A DNA stretch of 64,000 nt from Gammaproteobacteria bacterium. Lineage in GTDB: Bacteria > Pseudomonadota > Gammaproteobacteria > UBA4575. Location: contig CP046178.1 in assembly GCA_014075255.1 (NCBI GenBank), forward strand, positions 444,001 to 508,000, given 5' to 3'. Shown here in pieces: positions 25,507-34,477 of this stretch (positions within the stretch are counted from its first letter, which is position 1; each line of letters opens with the position of its first letter). Made by a program: the position numbers and the translations under genes. Under the pieces are notes generated by a model that was given only the letters and a program-made list of their open reading frames with translations, had not been told where the DNA came from and did not search any database.

Positions 25507-26862
25507 ATGACAAATGATAATTCAAATGCTTCAACCTCTAAGCCTGAACCTTATAGTTTAAGTGTTGTAGGCATTGGACGTTCAGGTGCAGGTTATGTCG
25601 ATGGCTTACTAAGAACGGGTGAAATAGAGGATGTTTTAATGGACCCAAGAGCGCGCGTTGCGGCATTGGTGATTGATGTGGGAGATAGTGACTTGCAGCG
25701 CGTAGATGGTTATGCAGCCGGTCTAAAACAGCGTCTTGAAGAACAAGGGGTTCCTGCAGATAATTTTCACTACCAGTCTATTTCTTTAGACATGCCTGAT
25801 CGTGACGAGCTGATTGCAAGCTTAGATAATATGGCAGAAGGTAAATCTTGGTTACCTAAGGATATCAAACTACCCAAAGCCAGCTCGCATCTTTCAAGAG
25901 CAGTAGCCAAAGCAATTTATTATAAAGCCTACAATGATGAGCCACGGATTTTAGATGCCGCACTGACCAATTTTGCTAATCACGCTGAGCAATCTGAATT
26001 ACCTGCACGAATAATGGTTTGCTTTAATTTAGCAGGCGGTACCGGCAGTGGAATGGCGATAGATCTTACTCGTCAATTAAGCAGTGATAAATTAACTAAA
26101 AATATTCCCGTTATAGGGGTAGGGCAACTTCCACATAGTGGCGATGGGGATGCGCCAGCCAGCCTGTTTGCAAGCCTAAATGAATTAGATGCAATGACAA
26201 AAGGGAATGGCAAACAAGATAACCCGTTTACAGGTGGGTTTTTTGTCGTCAACACTGAGCATTCTTGGCAACGATTAACCTCCTATACGGATACAGGACT
26301 ACAAGCCGTTCGTGATCGTTTCCGCCAAGAGGTTACCAATAAATTTTCTCAAGATTGCTTTATGCGATTTGCTGTACGAGATTCGGGTACTGCATTAACC
26401 CATGCCTTGCGAGCATCCGATGAAAGCAATAAAGCAGGCAATTGGATGCTATTTAATTTAGCGAAATTCACTCATCCTGGCGTTCAAGTGTTACCTGGGG
26501 AACCTTTAAGTAAATGGCATAAAGTGATTGATCAATGGATCGATCACCTTGATGACTTTTCGGGTTTGCGTAAAGACTTTAGATCGAATCATGCCGATGT
26601 GCACGTACACGTTCCTAGGGAAATAGGCTTTGATCGAATAGATAAAAAAATGGAACAGAGAATGAAAGATAGTTTTCTTACAGCAAAAGACTCAAGTATC
26701 CAGATTGAAAATCATGAGTTTTTTGACCATTTAACTTCCTATGCAGATATCGTGCTACCTGGGGTAGTAAGTACAGACCTCGATCGTTATTCCAACGCAC
26801 AAGCTGCCTACAATAAGCTGAATAAAGGCGAACAGAAATTGTGTCACTCAGTAGCAACTTGA
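25507..26862 (+). CDS. tubulin/FtsZ-superfamily protein 3, short paralogue
   Basis: At 451 aa it matches protein 2 from SVVGIGRSGAGYVDGLL to the ADIVLPG region, with phosphate loop AGGTGSG at residues 176-182 and LNELDAM after it. It lacks the block equivalent to EYPRYYWNPNYEPW. It also stops just where the C-terminal CxxxCxC segment would begin, ending with GEQKLCHSVAT. The bases after the stop do not continue the lost segment in another frame, so this is a genuine shorter form or an old truncation. AGGAGATTAAAAA lies before the ATG. It may be a regulatory or capping subunit, but that is speculation. Confidence 0.85.
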   Translation: MTNDNSNASTSKPEPYSLSVVGIGRSGAGYVDGLLRTGEIEDVLMDPRARVAALVIDVGDSDLQRVDGYAAGLKQRLEEQGVPADNFHYQSISLDMPDRDELIASLDNMAEGKSWLPKDIKLPKASSHLSRAVAKAIYYKAYNDEPRILDAALTNFANHAEQSELPARIMVCFNLAGGTGSGMAIDLTRQLSSDKLTKNIPVIGVGQLPHSGDGDAPASLFASLNELDAMTKGNGKQDNPFTGGFFVVNTEHSWQRLTSYTDTGLQAVRDRFRQEVTNKFSQDCFMRFAVRDSGTALTHALRASDESNKAGNWMLFNLAKFTHPGVQVLPGEPLSKWHKVIDQWIDHLDDFSGLRKDFRSNHADVHVHVPREIGFDRIDKKMEQRMKDSFLTAKDSSIQIENHEFFDHLTSYADIVLPGVVSTDLDRYSNAQAAYNKLNKGEQKLCHSVAT

Positions 26863-26918
26863 GCATGAATCCATAGTGCGTGGTTTTGATATACAACGCT
26901 GAGATTATTTCAAACTTC

Positions 26919-26960
26919 AACTCTTTGTGTCTATACATCTACCTATACACACAGAGAGTT
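26919..26960 (+). terminator. imperfect long hairpin after the tubulin-like cluster
   Basis: AACTCTTTGTGT pairs imperfectly with ACACACAGAGAGTT across a 16-base loop, about 55 bases after the last tubulin-like stop. There is no T-run, so it is only a weak candidate for the end of the transcript. Confidence 0.3.
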
Positions 26961-26998
26961 ATGCCTATATAGTAACTTGAAAGAGTGTTCAGTTATCA

Positions 26999-27346
26999 AT
27001 GCTTAGTTTCGAAGAAAATTATATACCTGATGAAACCGAACGATTAATATTTTTATTGGAAACCTATGTTCCTTTCTTGAAAAAACATGCTACGGAAGTT
27101 ACGCAGGAAAACTATAATTTCATCACCAAAATTTTGGCAGATAGGGTCTCTCATGCAGTGTTACTTGAAAGTATTGAGTTTATTTTTGCTACCGAGGATG
27201 GTAAGCCTAAAGTGCTGATACCTGATAATGGTATTGAGAGTAAGCTTGGGCCAAATCGTTCTGCAGAATATTTTGGTCTACATGCAGATATTTGTTACAT
27301 GGTTACGCAACATATAAATAATAAAGTAAATATTTGTTCACAATAG
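26999..27346 (+). CDS. hypothetical protein, 115 aa
   Basis: A soluble, acidic, mostly helical protein (TERLIFLLETYVPFLKKHA). I recognise no motif. It lies 136 bases past the last tubulin-like gene and after a hairpin, so it is probably outside that operon. No clear ribosome binding site is seen before the ATG, which lowers confidence. Confidence 0.6.
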   Translation: MLSFEENYIPDETERLIFLLETYVPFLKKHATEVTQENYNFITKILADRVSHAVLLESIEFIFATEDGKPKVLIPDNGIESKLGPNRSAEYFGLHADICYMVTQHINNKVNICSQ

Positions 27347-27379
27347 TTTCATAGCGCAGTTTATTTTGGTGATGCTGTG

Positions 27380-27541
27380 TTAGTGGCAACCCTGTCTGGT
27401 GAGTTTCTTAAGTTCTTGCATGTCATTGTCATCTAGTAAATCAGTTAATGCTTTGCGCATTAATTCTTGAATTCGCTCAATCCGACGCTCAGATTCTTTG
27501 GTTTTAAAGTCAATTATTTCGCCCATATCCACGCTATCCAT
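27380..27541 (-). CDS. small helical protein, 53 aa
   Basis: A complete frame begins MDSVDMGEIIDFKTKESERR, is rich in charged heptad-like helix (IERIQELMRKALTDLLDD) and ends with RQGCH. Composition and codon use look coding, and no other gene occupies the region. There is no strong ribosome binding site; a later start at the second methionine is possible. It may be a small coiled-coil protein. The function is unknown. Confidence 0.5.
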   Translation of the reverse strand: MDSVDMGEIIDFKTKESERRIERIQELMRKALTDLLDDNDMQELKKLTRQGCH

Positions 27542-27779
27542 TTGTAATTAAATATTAGTTTAATCTAATCTGTAATGGATGGTCTTATCCATATGTAAAC
27601 CGGATGTCTGGTTTAAAGCAATTGTATCAAAGGCGCTTGTACGTAGAGTATGGTGACTTATAGTGGACTTATATCATAATGTTTTCATTCAATTGATAAA
27701 TTTACCTTATCAAAGAATTTAATATGATTGATCGGTTGCTAATTATTAAATTAACTTTTCGTACAGAGGTGCAAAAGCT

Positions 27780-28130
27780 ATGACTTGGTATATAACAAAG
27801 TTAGCGATTACTGCTGCTTTAATTGTTTCGATATCAGAGGTTTCTAAAATGAGTTCATTTGTTGGCGCATTGCTAGCATCTGTACCACTTGTTTCAGTGT
27901 TGGCTGTGTGCTGGATATACGTTGAAACAAAAGATGTAGAGCAAATATCATCGCTAACAACAAGTATATTTTGGCTTGTTCTGCCTTCACTTTCTTTTTT
28001 TGTAGTGCTTCCTGTGCTGTTGAAAGCCCAGGTTCCATTTTCAATAAGCATGGCAATAGGCTTGGTAGTAATGATTGGATGCTACTTTGCGATGGTGATG
28101 TTGCTCGGTAGACTTGGAACCAATCTTTAA
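27780..28130 (+). CDS. DUF3147 family membrane protein
   Basis: A 116-aa protein with four hydrophobic helices, the first beginning MTWYITKLAITAALIV. The pattern KMSSFVGALLASVPLVSVLA and the overall length fit DUF3147. The function is unknown. It is a single gene upstream of the lipoprotein gene, with no sign of an operon. Confidence 0.75.
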   Translation: MTWYITKLAITAALIVSISEVSKMSSFVGALLASVPLVSVLAVCWIYVETKDVEQISSLTTSIFWLVLPSLSFFVVLPVLLKAQVPFSISMAIGLVVMIGCYFAMVMLLGRLGTNL

Positions 28131-28275
28131 TACGCGTGCTCTTTGGATTTTCTGTAACCTAAACGGCAAAGAGTCATTATTAATCAGTTTTAGTGGATGA
28201 GAGCGTCACATTGTGTGATTGGGCGCTAATGTATAAACTTACGCGTCTTTATTAACTATATTAATGCGATCACTC

Positions 28276-28770
28276 ATGAAGTATTTATTGATCCCTGTCT
28301 TACTAGTACTTGCATCTTGCACAAATAATTCTGAAGTCAAAGATAATGATGCCAAAGCGGCTGAGGTATTGGTTGGTGTGTGGCGCGGTGATGGTACTTA
28401 CGCTGATGAGGAAGATGCCGGTTGGGCTGAATCATGGAAAATGATTCGAGAATCTGATGGTAGTTATAAGGTGGATTACATGATTGTTCATGATGGAGAC
28501 AAACTCTTTGAGCAGTCGTCCGATGCTGGCACCTGGAGTTACGAGGATGGTGTTTATTATGAGGTTAACGGCGGCGGTAACAAGATTGCTTATGATGTCT
28601 TCTCAGTTAAAGCGGATTGGTTTGAATATAATATTGCGCAAAGACAAGGCACACCAAATATACAAGAGAGTAAAACTGTAGAAGGTTTTCAGTTACAAGG
28701 TCCACCAGAAGGGTACTCAGAAGTTACGTATGACCAACCGGTAGATATTCCTGTAGAAGCCGAAGAATAA
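28276..28770 (+). CDS. lipoprotein of unknown function
   Basis: A signal peptide ends at LVLASC, so the cysteine would be lipidated. The mature part is acidic, with VGVWRGDGTYADEEDAGWAE resembling small beta-barrel lipoproteins that start with a GxWxGxG motif. The ATG at 28276 gives a tidy MKYLLIPVLLVLASC; an in-frame ATG at 28264 adds four residues. dsbB follows 19 bases later and may be co-transcribed. Confidence 0.8.
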   Translation: MKYLLIPVLLVLASCTNNSEVKDNDAKAAEVLVGVWRGDGTYADEEDAGWAESWKMIRESDGSYKVDYMIVHDGDKLFEQSSDAGTWSYEDGVYYEVNGGGNKIAYDVFSVKADWFEYNIAQRQGTPNIQESKTVEGFQLQGPPEGYSEVTYDQPVDIPVEAEE

Positions 28771-28789
28771 CTCATAAAAATCAATATCG

Positions 28790-29293
28790 TTGCCTATGTT
28801 TAGTTATCGTTCCTTAGCTTTTTTTGGCTTAGTAATTTGCACTGCATCCATGTTATTTGCAGTACTTTATCTAGAAAGGACTTTGTATTTAGATCCTTGT
28901 CCGCTTTGTATTTTAGATAGAGTAGTGATCATGGCTTTAGGAGTGTTATTTTTAATTGCATTATTGCATGGACCAAGAACTATTTTTGCTAAAATAAATG
29001 GAGTGCTTAGTATTGTATTGACTTCGATAGGAATCGGCCTTGCTTCCCGGCATATTTGGTTGCAAAACCTACCCAAGGATCAAGTGCCTGAGTGTGGACC
29101 AGATTTGTACTTTATGTTGGATACCTTGCCACTATTTGAAACACTTAAAAAAACGCTTACGGGCTCTGGCTCATGCGCTGATACGAGTTGGACTTTTGCA
29201 GACTTAACGATTCCAGAGCAGACCTTAATTTTATTTGTGATTTTACTGATTTTATCTGTCATTCAGACACTGCGCGCTCGAAAACCTCTTTAA
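28790..29293 (+). CDS. dsbB: disulfide bond formation protein DsbB
   Basis: A four-helix membrane protein of 167 aa. The first cysteine pair is in YLDPCPLCILDRV; the second cysteines lie in VPECGPDL and GSGSCADTSW in the second periplasmic loop. DsbB re-oxidises DsbA and passes electrons to quinone. The start could be the first or the second ATG (residue 3). The gene follows the lipoprotein gene closely. Confidence 0.93.
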   Translation: MPMFSYRSLAFFGLVICTASMLFAVLYLERTLYLDPCPLCILDRVVIMALGVLFLIALLHGPRTIFAKINGVLSIVLTSIGIGLASRHIWLQNLPKDQVPECGPDLYFMLDTLPLFETLKKTLTGSGSCADTSWTFADLTIPEQTLILFVILLILSVIQTLRARKPL

Positions 29294-29376
29294 ACCTGCA
29301 AGGTAACTGTTAGAATTCCTTTCTTTTATGTCTTGGCCAATGCGGCTCTATATATTAGTAATAGATTGAGATAATC

Positions 29377-30534
29377 GTGAGTACTTCCGCTAAAGAAATT
29401 CATCCCATTCCAAATCGCGCGCCAGTAGCAACAAAATATGTCGAGTTGCATGGAGATTATGGCACGACAGATTTCATGATGCGGCGCGGTGAAGTATTGC
29501 CAGAAGTGAATGTGGCGTATGAAGCTTGGGGTAATCTTTCAGAGACTCATGACAATGCTGTTCTGGTATTTACAGGTTTATCCCCCTCAGCGCATGCCTG
29601 TTCCTCATCAGAAGATCCAGCTCCCGGTTGGTGGGAGTATATGATTGGGCCAGGCAAACCTATTGATACGAATCGTTTTTATGTTGTATGTGTGAATTCA
29701 CTGGGAAGTTGCTTTGGCTCTACAAGCGCAAACTCGATCAATCCAAAAACAGGTAAGCAATACTGCTCTGAGTTTCCCGAACTAACGATCGAAGACATAG
29801 CAAAAGCAGGACACCACGCTATGCAGGAGCTCGATATAGAACATTTATGTGCAGTTATTGGTGCATCTATGGGTGGCATGTCTTCGCTTGCGTATGCATT
29901 ACAGTATCCTGATGAAGTGGATCACGTAGTCACGATATCAGCAGCATGTCGTTCTTTGCCATTAGCTATTGCAATGCGCTCACTGCAGCGTGAAATTGTA
30001 CGTTGCGACCCTGATTGGAAAAATGGTTGTTATGAACCCGATGAAGAGCCAAAGAACGGAATGGTGTTGGCGCGGAAACTAGGCTTAGTTTCTTATCGTG
30101 CGGCAGAAGAATGGAATGAGCGTTTTAATCGTGCGCGTATAGATCCAAGTCGTCGCAGCAAAGATAAATTTGGCATTGAATTTGAAGTCGAATCTTACTT
30201 AGATTATAACGCGCATAAGTTTGTAGAAAACTTTGATGCAAATAGTTATTTGTATTTATCGCGTGCAATGGATTTATTTGATGTTGCTGAACATGGTGGT
30301 TCTGTAAATGCAGGTCTTGCAAAAGTTCATGCTAAAAAGACATTAGTGGTTGGGGTTGATACCGATATTTTATTTCCCATTCAGCAACAGGAAGAAATCT
30401 ATAATGGAATCAAGAATGCAGGGCGTAATGTTGAATTTGAACGCATCGCATCGACGAAAGGACACGATGCATTCTTAATTGACGAGGAGTTATTTAGTCC
30501 TATAGTTAGAAAGTTTTTTGCAGAAATTAAATAA
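29377..30534 (+). CDS. metX: homoserine O-acyltransferase (MetX)
   Basis: An alpha/beta-hydrolase of 385 aa starting at GTG. The nucleophile elbow is GASMGGM, the aspartate is in VDTDILFP and the histidine in GHDAFLID near the end. It activates homoserine for methionine synthesis. Whether the acyl group is acetyl or succinyl depends on residues I cannot judge with confidence. It is convergent with gltA, leaving only 10 bases between them. No SAM riboswitch was seen upstream. Confidence 0.92.
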   Translation: MSTSAKEIHPIPNRAPVATKYVELHGDYGTTDFMMRRGEVLPEVNVAYEAWGNLSETHDNAVLVFTGLSPSAHACSSSEDPAPGWWEYMIGPGKPIDTNRFYVVCVNSLGSCFGSTSANSINPKTGKQYCSEFPELTIEDIAKAGHHAMQELDIEHLCAVIGASMGGMSSLAYALQYPDEVDHVVTISAACRSLPLAIAMRSLQREIVRCDPDWKNGCYEPDEEPKNGMVLARKLGLVSYRAAEEWNERFNRARIDPSRRSKDKFGIEFEVESYLDYNAHKFVENFDANSYLYLSRAMDLFDVAEHGGSVNAGLAKVHAKKTLVVGVDTDILFPIQQQEEIYNGIKNAGRNVEFERIASTKGHDAFLIDEELFSPIVRKFFAEIK

Positions 30535-30544
30535 TTGTTATTTC

Positions 30545-31849
30545 TTAACGTTTATTAATATCAACATATTCTCTCTCATCCGAACCAGTATATAGCTGGC
30601 GAGGGCGACCAATTTTCGCAGCAGGATCACTCATGTGTTCTTTCCAATGTGAAATCCAACCAACCGTTCTTGCCAGTGCAAAAATCACAGTGAACATTTC
30701 CATTGGTATTCCCATTGCACGTAAAATAATTCCAGAGTAGAAATCTACGTTTGGATATAGCTTACGTTCTACAAAATAATCGTCAGAAAGTGCAATTCTT
30801 TCTAATTCCATTGCTGTGTCAAAAAGAGGTTTGTTTGGGTTGTTATCGCCGAGTTCAGCTAATAACTCATGACACACTTCTCGGATAATTTTTGCACGTG
30901 GGTCATAATTTTTATAAACGCGGTGGCCAAAGCCCATTAATCGGAAACCAGAATCTTTGTCTTTAGCGCGGTCGATATAGTAGGCCACGTCGTTGTCTGA
31001 ATCTACGATGTCCTCAAGCATGCGAATTACCGCTTCATTTGCACCGCCATGAGCAGGACCCCAAAGAGAACTGATACCTGCTGATAAGGCCGCATATGGA
31101 TTTGCCCCCGAGCTGCCCGCTAGACGCACCGTTGAGGTAGAGGCATTTTGTTCATGGTCAGCATGCAAGATTAGAATTACATCCATCGCTTTGATGAAGG
31201 TAGGACTTGGCTCGTAGTCTGTAGTCGGCAAGCCAAACATCATGTGCAAAAAGTTAGGCACATAATCTAGATCATTGTTTGGATACATAAACGGCTGGCC
31301 AATAGAATACTTGTGTACCCAAGCTGCCATGGTGGGCACTTTTGCAATCATACGGTTTGCTGCAATTTCGCGTGACTCTGGGTCATGCACATCGATCTGA
31401 TCATGATAGAAAGCAGATAATGCGCCTACAGTAGCGACCATCATCGCCATGGGGTGAGAGTCGTTATGGAACCCCAGGTAGAATCGACGCATTTTTTCAT
31501 CAAGCATGGTGTGCATCTTTTGGCGCGCTTTAAATTCATCAAATGCTTGAGCTGAAGGCAACTCTCCATAAAGAAGTAGGTAACAGACCTCTAAGAAAGT
31601 GCTTTTTGCTGCAAGTTGTTCAATAGGGTAGCCACGATAACGTAGTAGGCCGATATCACCATCAATGAAGGTGATCTTGCTATCACAGCTGCCTGTAGAT
31701 ACAAAACCTGGGTCGAAAGTGAAATAGCCAAGCTCTTTGTATAACTTGCCTATATCAATCACGCTTGGGCCATTGGTGCCATCAAGAATTGGTAGGTCGA
31801 CTGTTTTCCCTGTCGTATTATCAGTGACTGTGACGGTACGATCTGCCAT
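30545..31849 (-). CDS. gltA: citrate synthase
   Basis: At 434 aa it is the type II hexameric gammaproteobacterial form. The catalytic histidines lie in [12 protein letters not shown] and [14 protein letters not shown], and the aspartate in YPNVDFYSG. The beginning ([11 protein letters not shown]) is typical. It condenses acetyl-CoA and oxaloacetate to start the TCA cycle. AGAAGG lies before the ATG. About 260 bases of AT-rich DNA upstream hold its promoter. Confidence 0.96.
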   Translation of the reverse strand: MADRTVTVTDNTTGKTVDLPILDGTNGPSVIDIGKLYKELGYFTFDPGFVSTGSCDSKITFIDGDIGLLRYRGYPIEQLAAKSTFLEVCYLLLYGELPSAQAFDEFKARQKMHTMLDEKMRRFYLGFHNDSHPMAMMVATVGALSAFYHDQIDVHDPESREIAANRMIAKVPTMAAWVHKYSIGQPFMYPNNDLDYVPNFLHMMFGLPTTDYEPSPTFIKAMDVILILHADHEQNASTSTVRLAGSSGANPYAALSAGISSLWGPAHGGANEAVIRMLEDIVDSDNDVAYYIDRAKDKDSGFRLMGFGHRVYKNYDPRAKIIREVCHELLAELGDNNPNKPLFDTAMELERIALSDDYFVERKLYPNVDFYSGIILRAMGIPMEMFTVIFALARTVGWISHWKEHMSDPAAKIGRPRQLYTGSDEREYVDINKR

Positions 31850-32109
31850 GTTGCCTTCTCCTAAATGAATCTAAATTCGTAATTTGTTTAATCTGTGATC
31901 AAAACTGACGGCTACCCGCATTGATTTGGGCACTACTATAATCAGTATATTTAAGGTCTGAGATTAAAAAGTATTCGTAACTTATTGTTATTATATAAGT
32001 TATATAGTATGCATTGTTATTATTCGCTGCACCAACTCGTTCAAATTTTAGCAAATTATAGCATTTTTTGAACTGGCCAGTGGAGAGAGATAGCTACTTA
32101 TTCAAGTAA

Positions 32110-32646
32110 TTACGCTTTAGTCTTGGTTAAGAATTGCTCAACATAATTAGCAATCATGTCAATATTATTAAGGTCTAAAAGAGGAAGCTTGCTTTCCACC
32201 TGACTAGGGTCGTCAGTTGCTATCGCAATAACATACTTATCACTTGCAGAAATCAAAGGTTTTTTGAGCGTTGGACGGTGGATTTCTATCTTTGCGATTG
32301 GCGCTGATTTGAAGCCTTCGACAATAACAAGGTCAATATTCCTGACTGATATATGCTGCAGCGCTTCTTGAAGAGAAAGTTCTGAGTTTTCATCAGCGTG
32401 TTCATGAATCATCGCCCAACGTTTTTGCGATGAAATCAGTATTTGTTGAGCACCGGCTTTGCGTATTTTGTAACTGTCTTTTTCAGGGTGATCTATATCA
32501 AAGGAATGATGTGCGTGCTTGATTACGGCAACTCGAAGTTTGCGAGCAGAAAGAATAGGGATCAGTTTCTCGAGTAGTGTGGTCTTTCCTGATCCACTAT
32601 ATGCTGAGAAGCCTATTACGGGTTTGTCGAAAGAAATGGTTTGCAT
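32110..32646 (-). CDS. mobB: molybdopterin-guanine dinucleotide biosynthesis protein MobB
   Basis: A P-loop protein of 178 aa with GFSAYSGSGKTTLLEKL near the N-terminus, then VAVIKHAHHSFDIDHPEKDS and VIVEGFK, all typical of MobB. It binds GTP and assists MobA. It follows mobA with a one-base gap on the same strand, so the two are co-transcribed as mobA-mobB. Confidence 0.92.
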   Translation of the reverse strand: MQTISFDKPVIGFSAYSGSGKTTLLEKLIPILSARKLRVAVIKHAHHSFDIDHPEKDSYKIRKAGAQQILISSQKRWAMIHEHADENSELSLQEALQHISVRNIDLVIVEGFKSAPIAKIEIHRPTLKKPLISASDKYVIAIATDDPSQVESKLPLLDLNNIDMIANYVEQFLTKTKA

Positions 32647-32647
32647 A

Positions 32648-33259
32648 TTATTTTGCAGCTAATTGTTGAGATATGGTTTGTCGATCTTCGGGAGTGTTGA
32701 TATTAATGAAGCAGTTTTGTTTGTCACTAAAATCAACTGCTTTAAAGTTCTGTTGGGCATACCATCGGTCAATCTTGCGTTCACCACTATTTAAATAATC
32801 CAGCAAGCTTTTATGCAAATCACAGTCAATTAATGCGTATACAGGCTGCAGTCGTTGACCGTCATGTGCGACAGCAATATGTGTATTCTCATCTATAGAA
32901 TCTAAGGCAGAAAATAAACGAGTAACTAGATCTTCTGTAATCAGTGGTCCATCACAAGGGCATGTGCATATATATTTTGTCTTAGCTGCATCCATAGCAG
33001 CAGCAATTCCCGCAAGTGGGCCCTGATAGTCAGCAAGTTGATCAGAGATTACAGGGTAAGAATACTTTTTATATTCACTTACGTTTCGATTTGCATTGAT
33101 TAAGATCTCATTCACTTGGGGCTTTAATATGTCCAATACATATTGAATCATGGTTTGTCCGTTAATTTCGATTAAACCTTTGTCTTGCCCACCCATTCGC
33201 CTAGACTTTCCACCAGCTAAGACCACGCCGGTAACATTTTCATTATAAATAGTAGTCAT
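32648..33259 (-). CDS. mobA: molybdenum cofactor guanylyltransferase MobA
   Basis: A 203-aa nucleotidyltransferase with VVLAGGKSRRMGGQDKGLIEI-type start and the metal-site region CTCPCDGPL. It transfers GMP from GTP to molybdopterin to form the guanine dinucleotide cofactor. First gene of a two-gene operon with mobB. Users of the cofactor are not in the window, but moeB and moaA are. Confidence 0.93.
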   Translation of the reverse strand: MTTIYNENVTGVVLAGGKSRRMGGQDKGLIEINGQTMIQYVLDILKPQVNEILINANRNVSEYKKYSYPVISDQLADYQGPLAGIAAAMDAAKTKYICTCPCDGPLITEDLVTRLFSALDSIDENTHIAVAHDGQRLQPVYALIDCDLHKSLLDYLNSGERKIDRWYAQQNFKAVDFSDKQNCFININTPEDRQTISQQLAAK

Positions 33260-33357
33260 TTAAGTAATATAAAGAGATAGTTTTAATAGTTAGTTTATTT
33301 AATGGGGTAAAATACAAATATGATATTGTAAATTGATTCCTATAAAGGCCTTTTATT

Positions 33358-33672
33358 ATGAGTGAACAAATAAGTGATCAACAACAACTTGAACTTGAAG
33401 CAGCAGTATACAGAAGGTTAGTTGCGCATTTGCAGGCAAAGACCGATGTGCAAAATATTGATTTGATGAATTTAGCGGATTTTTGTAGAAATTGCTTATC
33501 CAAATGGTACGTTGCGGCAGCGAAAGATAAAAATATATCGTTAGAATATGAGCAGGCCAGGGAAATTGTCTATGGTATGCCGTATCCAGAGTGGAAAGAT
33601 AAGTATCAAAAAGAAGCGACTCCTGAGCAGTTGAGTGCATTTGCTGAGGCTGAGAAAAGACGCAAAGGTTAA
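33358..33672 (+). CDS. DUF1244 family protein
   Basis: A 104-aa cytosolic protein with LADFCRNCLSKWY and YEQAREIVYGMPYPEWKDKYQ, the hallmark of DUF1244. The function is unknown. It lies 16 bases before moeB on the same strand and is divergent from mobA. Confidence 0.88.
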   Translation: MSEQISDQQQLELEAAVYRRLVAHLQAKTDVQNIDLMNLADFCRNCLSKWYVAAAKDKNISLEYEQAREIVYGMPYPEWKDKYQKEATPEQLSAFAEAEKRRKG

Positions 33673-33688
33673 CTGGTCATATTAAATA

Positions 33689-34477
33689 ATGGCTACCAAT
33701 ACCAAAGATCTTAATGATGACGAGCTATTACGCTATAGCCGTCAGATCATGTTGCCGCAAATAGGCATTGAAGGTCAGCAAAAGATACTTGATTCTAAAG
33801 TATTACTTTTTGGGGCAGGAGGCTTGGGTTCGCCAATTGCCATGTATCTAGTAGCAAGTGGTGTAGGTGAGTTAACGCTTGTAGATCCTGATACGGTAGA
33901 TCTAAGTAACTTGCAACGTCAAATTCTACATTGCACTAAAAATCTTGGTGAAGATAAAGTGCTTTCCGCTAAGCAAACACTTGCTGATTTAAATTCACAA
34001 ACTCGAGTGCGTACTATTAAAGAAATTTTGTCAGGTAATTCACTTGAGGAAGAAATTAATCGCGCAGATGTCGTGGTAGATGCAACAGATAATTTTCAAT
34101 CACGTTTTGCGATCAATGCAGCTTGTGTGAAATCTGCCACTGCACTGGTGACGGGGGCGGCAATTCGCTTTGAAGGGCAGGTGTCTGTGTTTGATATGCA
34201 GGAAGGTAGCGCGTGCTATCAGTGCTTATTTCCAAATGTTAATTCTGGTCAAAATGAAACCCATGAGAATGAACTAGAAGAAAGTTGTTCTGAAACGGGA
34301 ATTCTTGGTTCGGTTACCGGTCTTATAGGTGCTATTCAAGCTACAGAGGTCATTAAGCTTTTAGTGAATATTGGACAAACACTTTCTAATAAATTATTGC
34401 TCATTGATGCATTGAATATGGAATGGCATAGCGTAAAAATAAAAAAAGACCCTAAATGTGCTACATGTTCGTGTTAA
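33689..34477 (+). CDS. moeB: MoeB/HesA/ThiF-type adenylyltransferase
   Basis: A 262-aa E1-like enzyme. It has RYSRQIMLPQIGIEGQ, the ATP-binding GAGGLGSP, DLSNLQRQ and DATDNF, a structural zinc pair in CYQC and a second near the end (CATC). It adenylates the C-terminal glycine of MoaD for molybdopterin synthesis, or a ThiS-like carrier; nearby mob genes favour MoeB. There is no rhodanese domain. The next gene overlaps its end by 20 bases. Confidence 0.88.
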   Translation: MATNTKDLNDDELLRYSRQIMLPQIGIEGQQKILDSKVLLFGAGGLGSPIAMYLVASGVGELTLVDPDTVDLSNLQRQILHCTKNLGEDKVLSAKQTLADLNSQTRVRTIKEILSGNSLEEEINRADVVVDATDNFQSRFAINAACVKSATALVTGAAIRFEGQVSVFDMQEGSACYQCLFPNVNSGQNETHENELEESCSETGILGSVTGLIGAIQATEVIKLLVNIGQTLSNKLLLIDALNMEWHSVKIKKDPKCATCSC

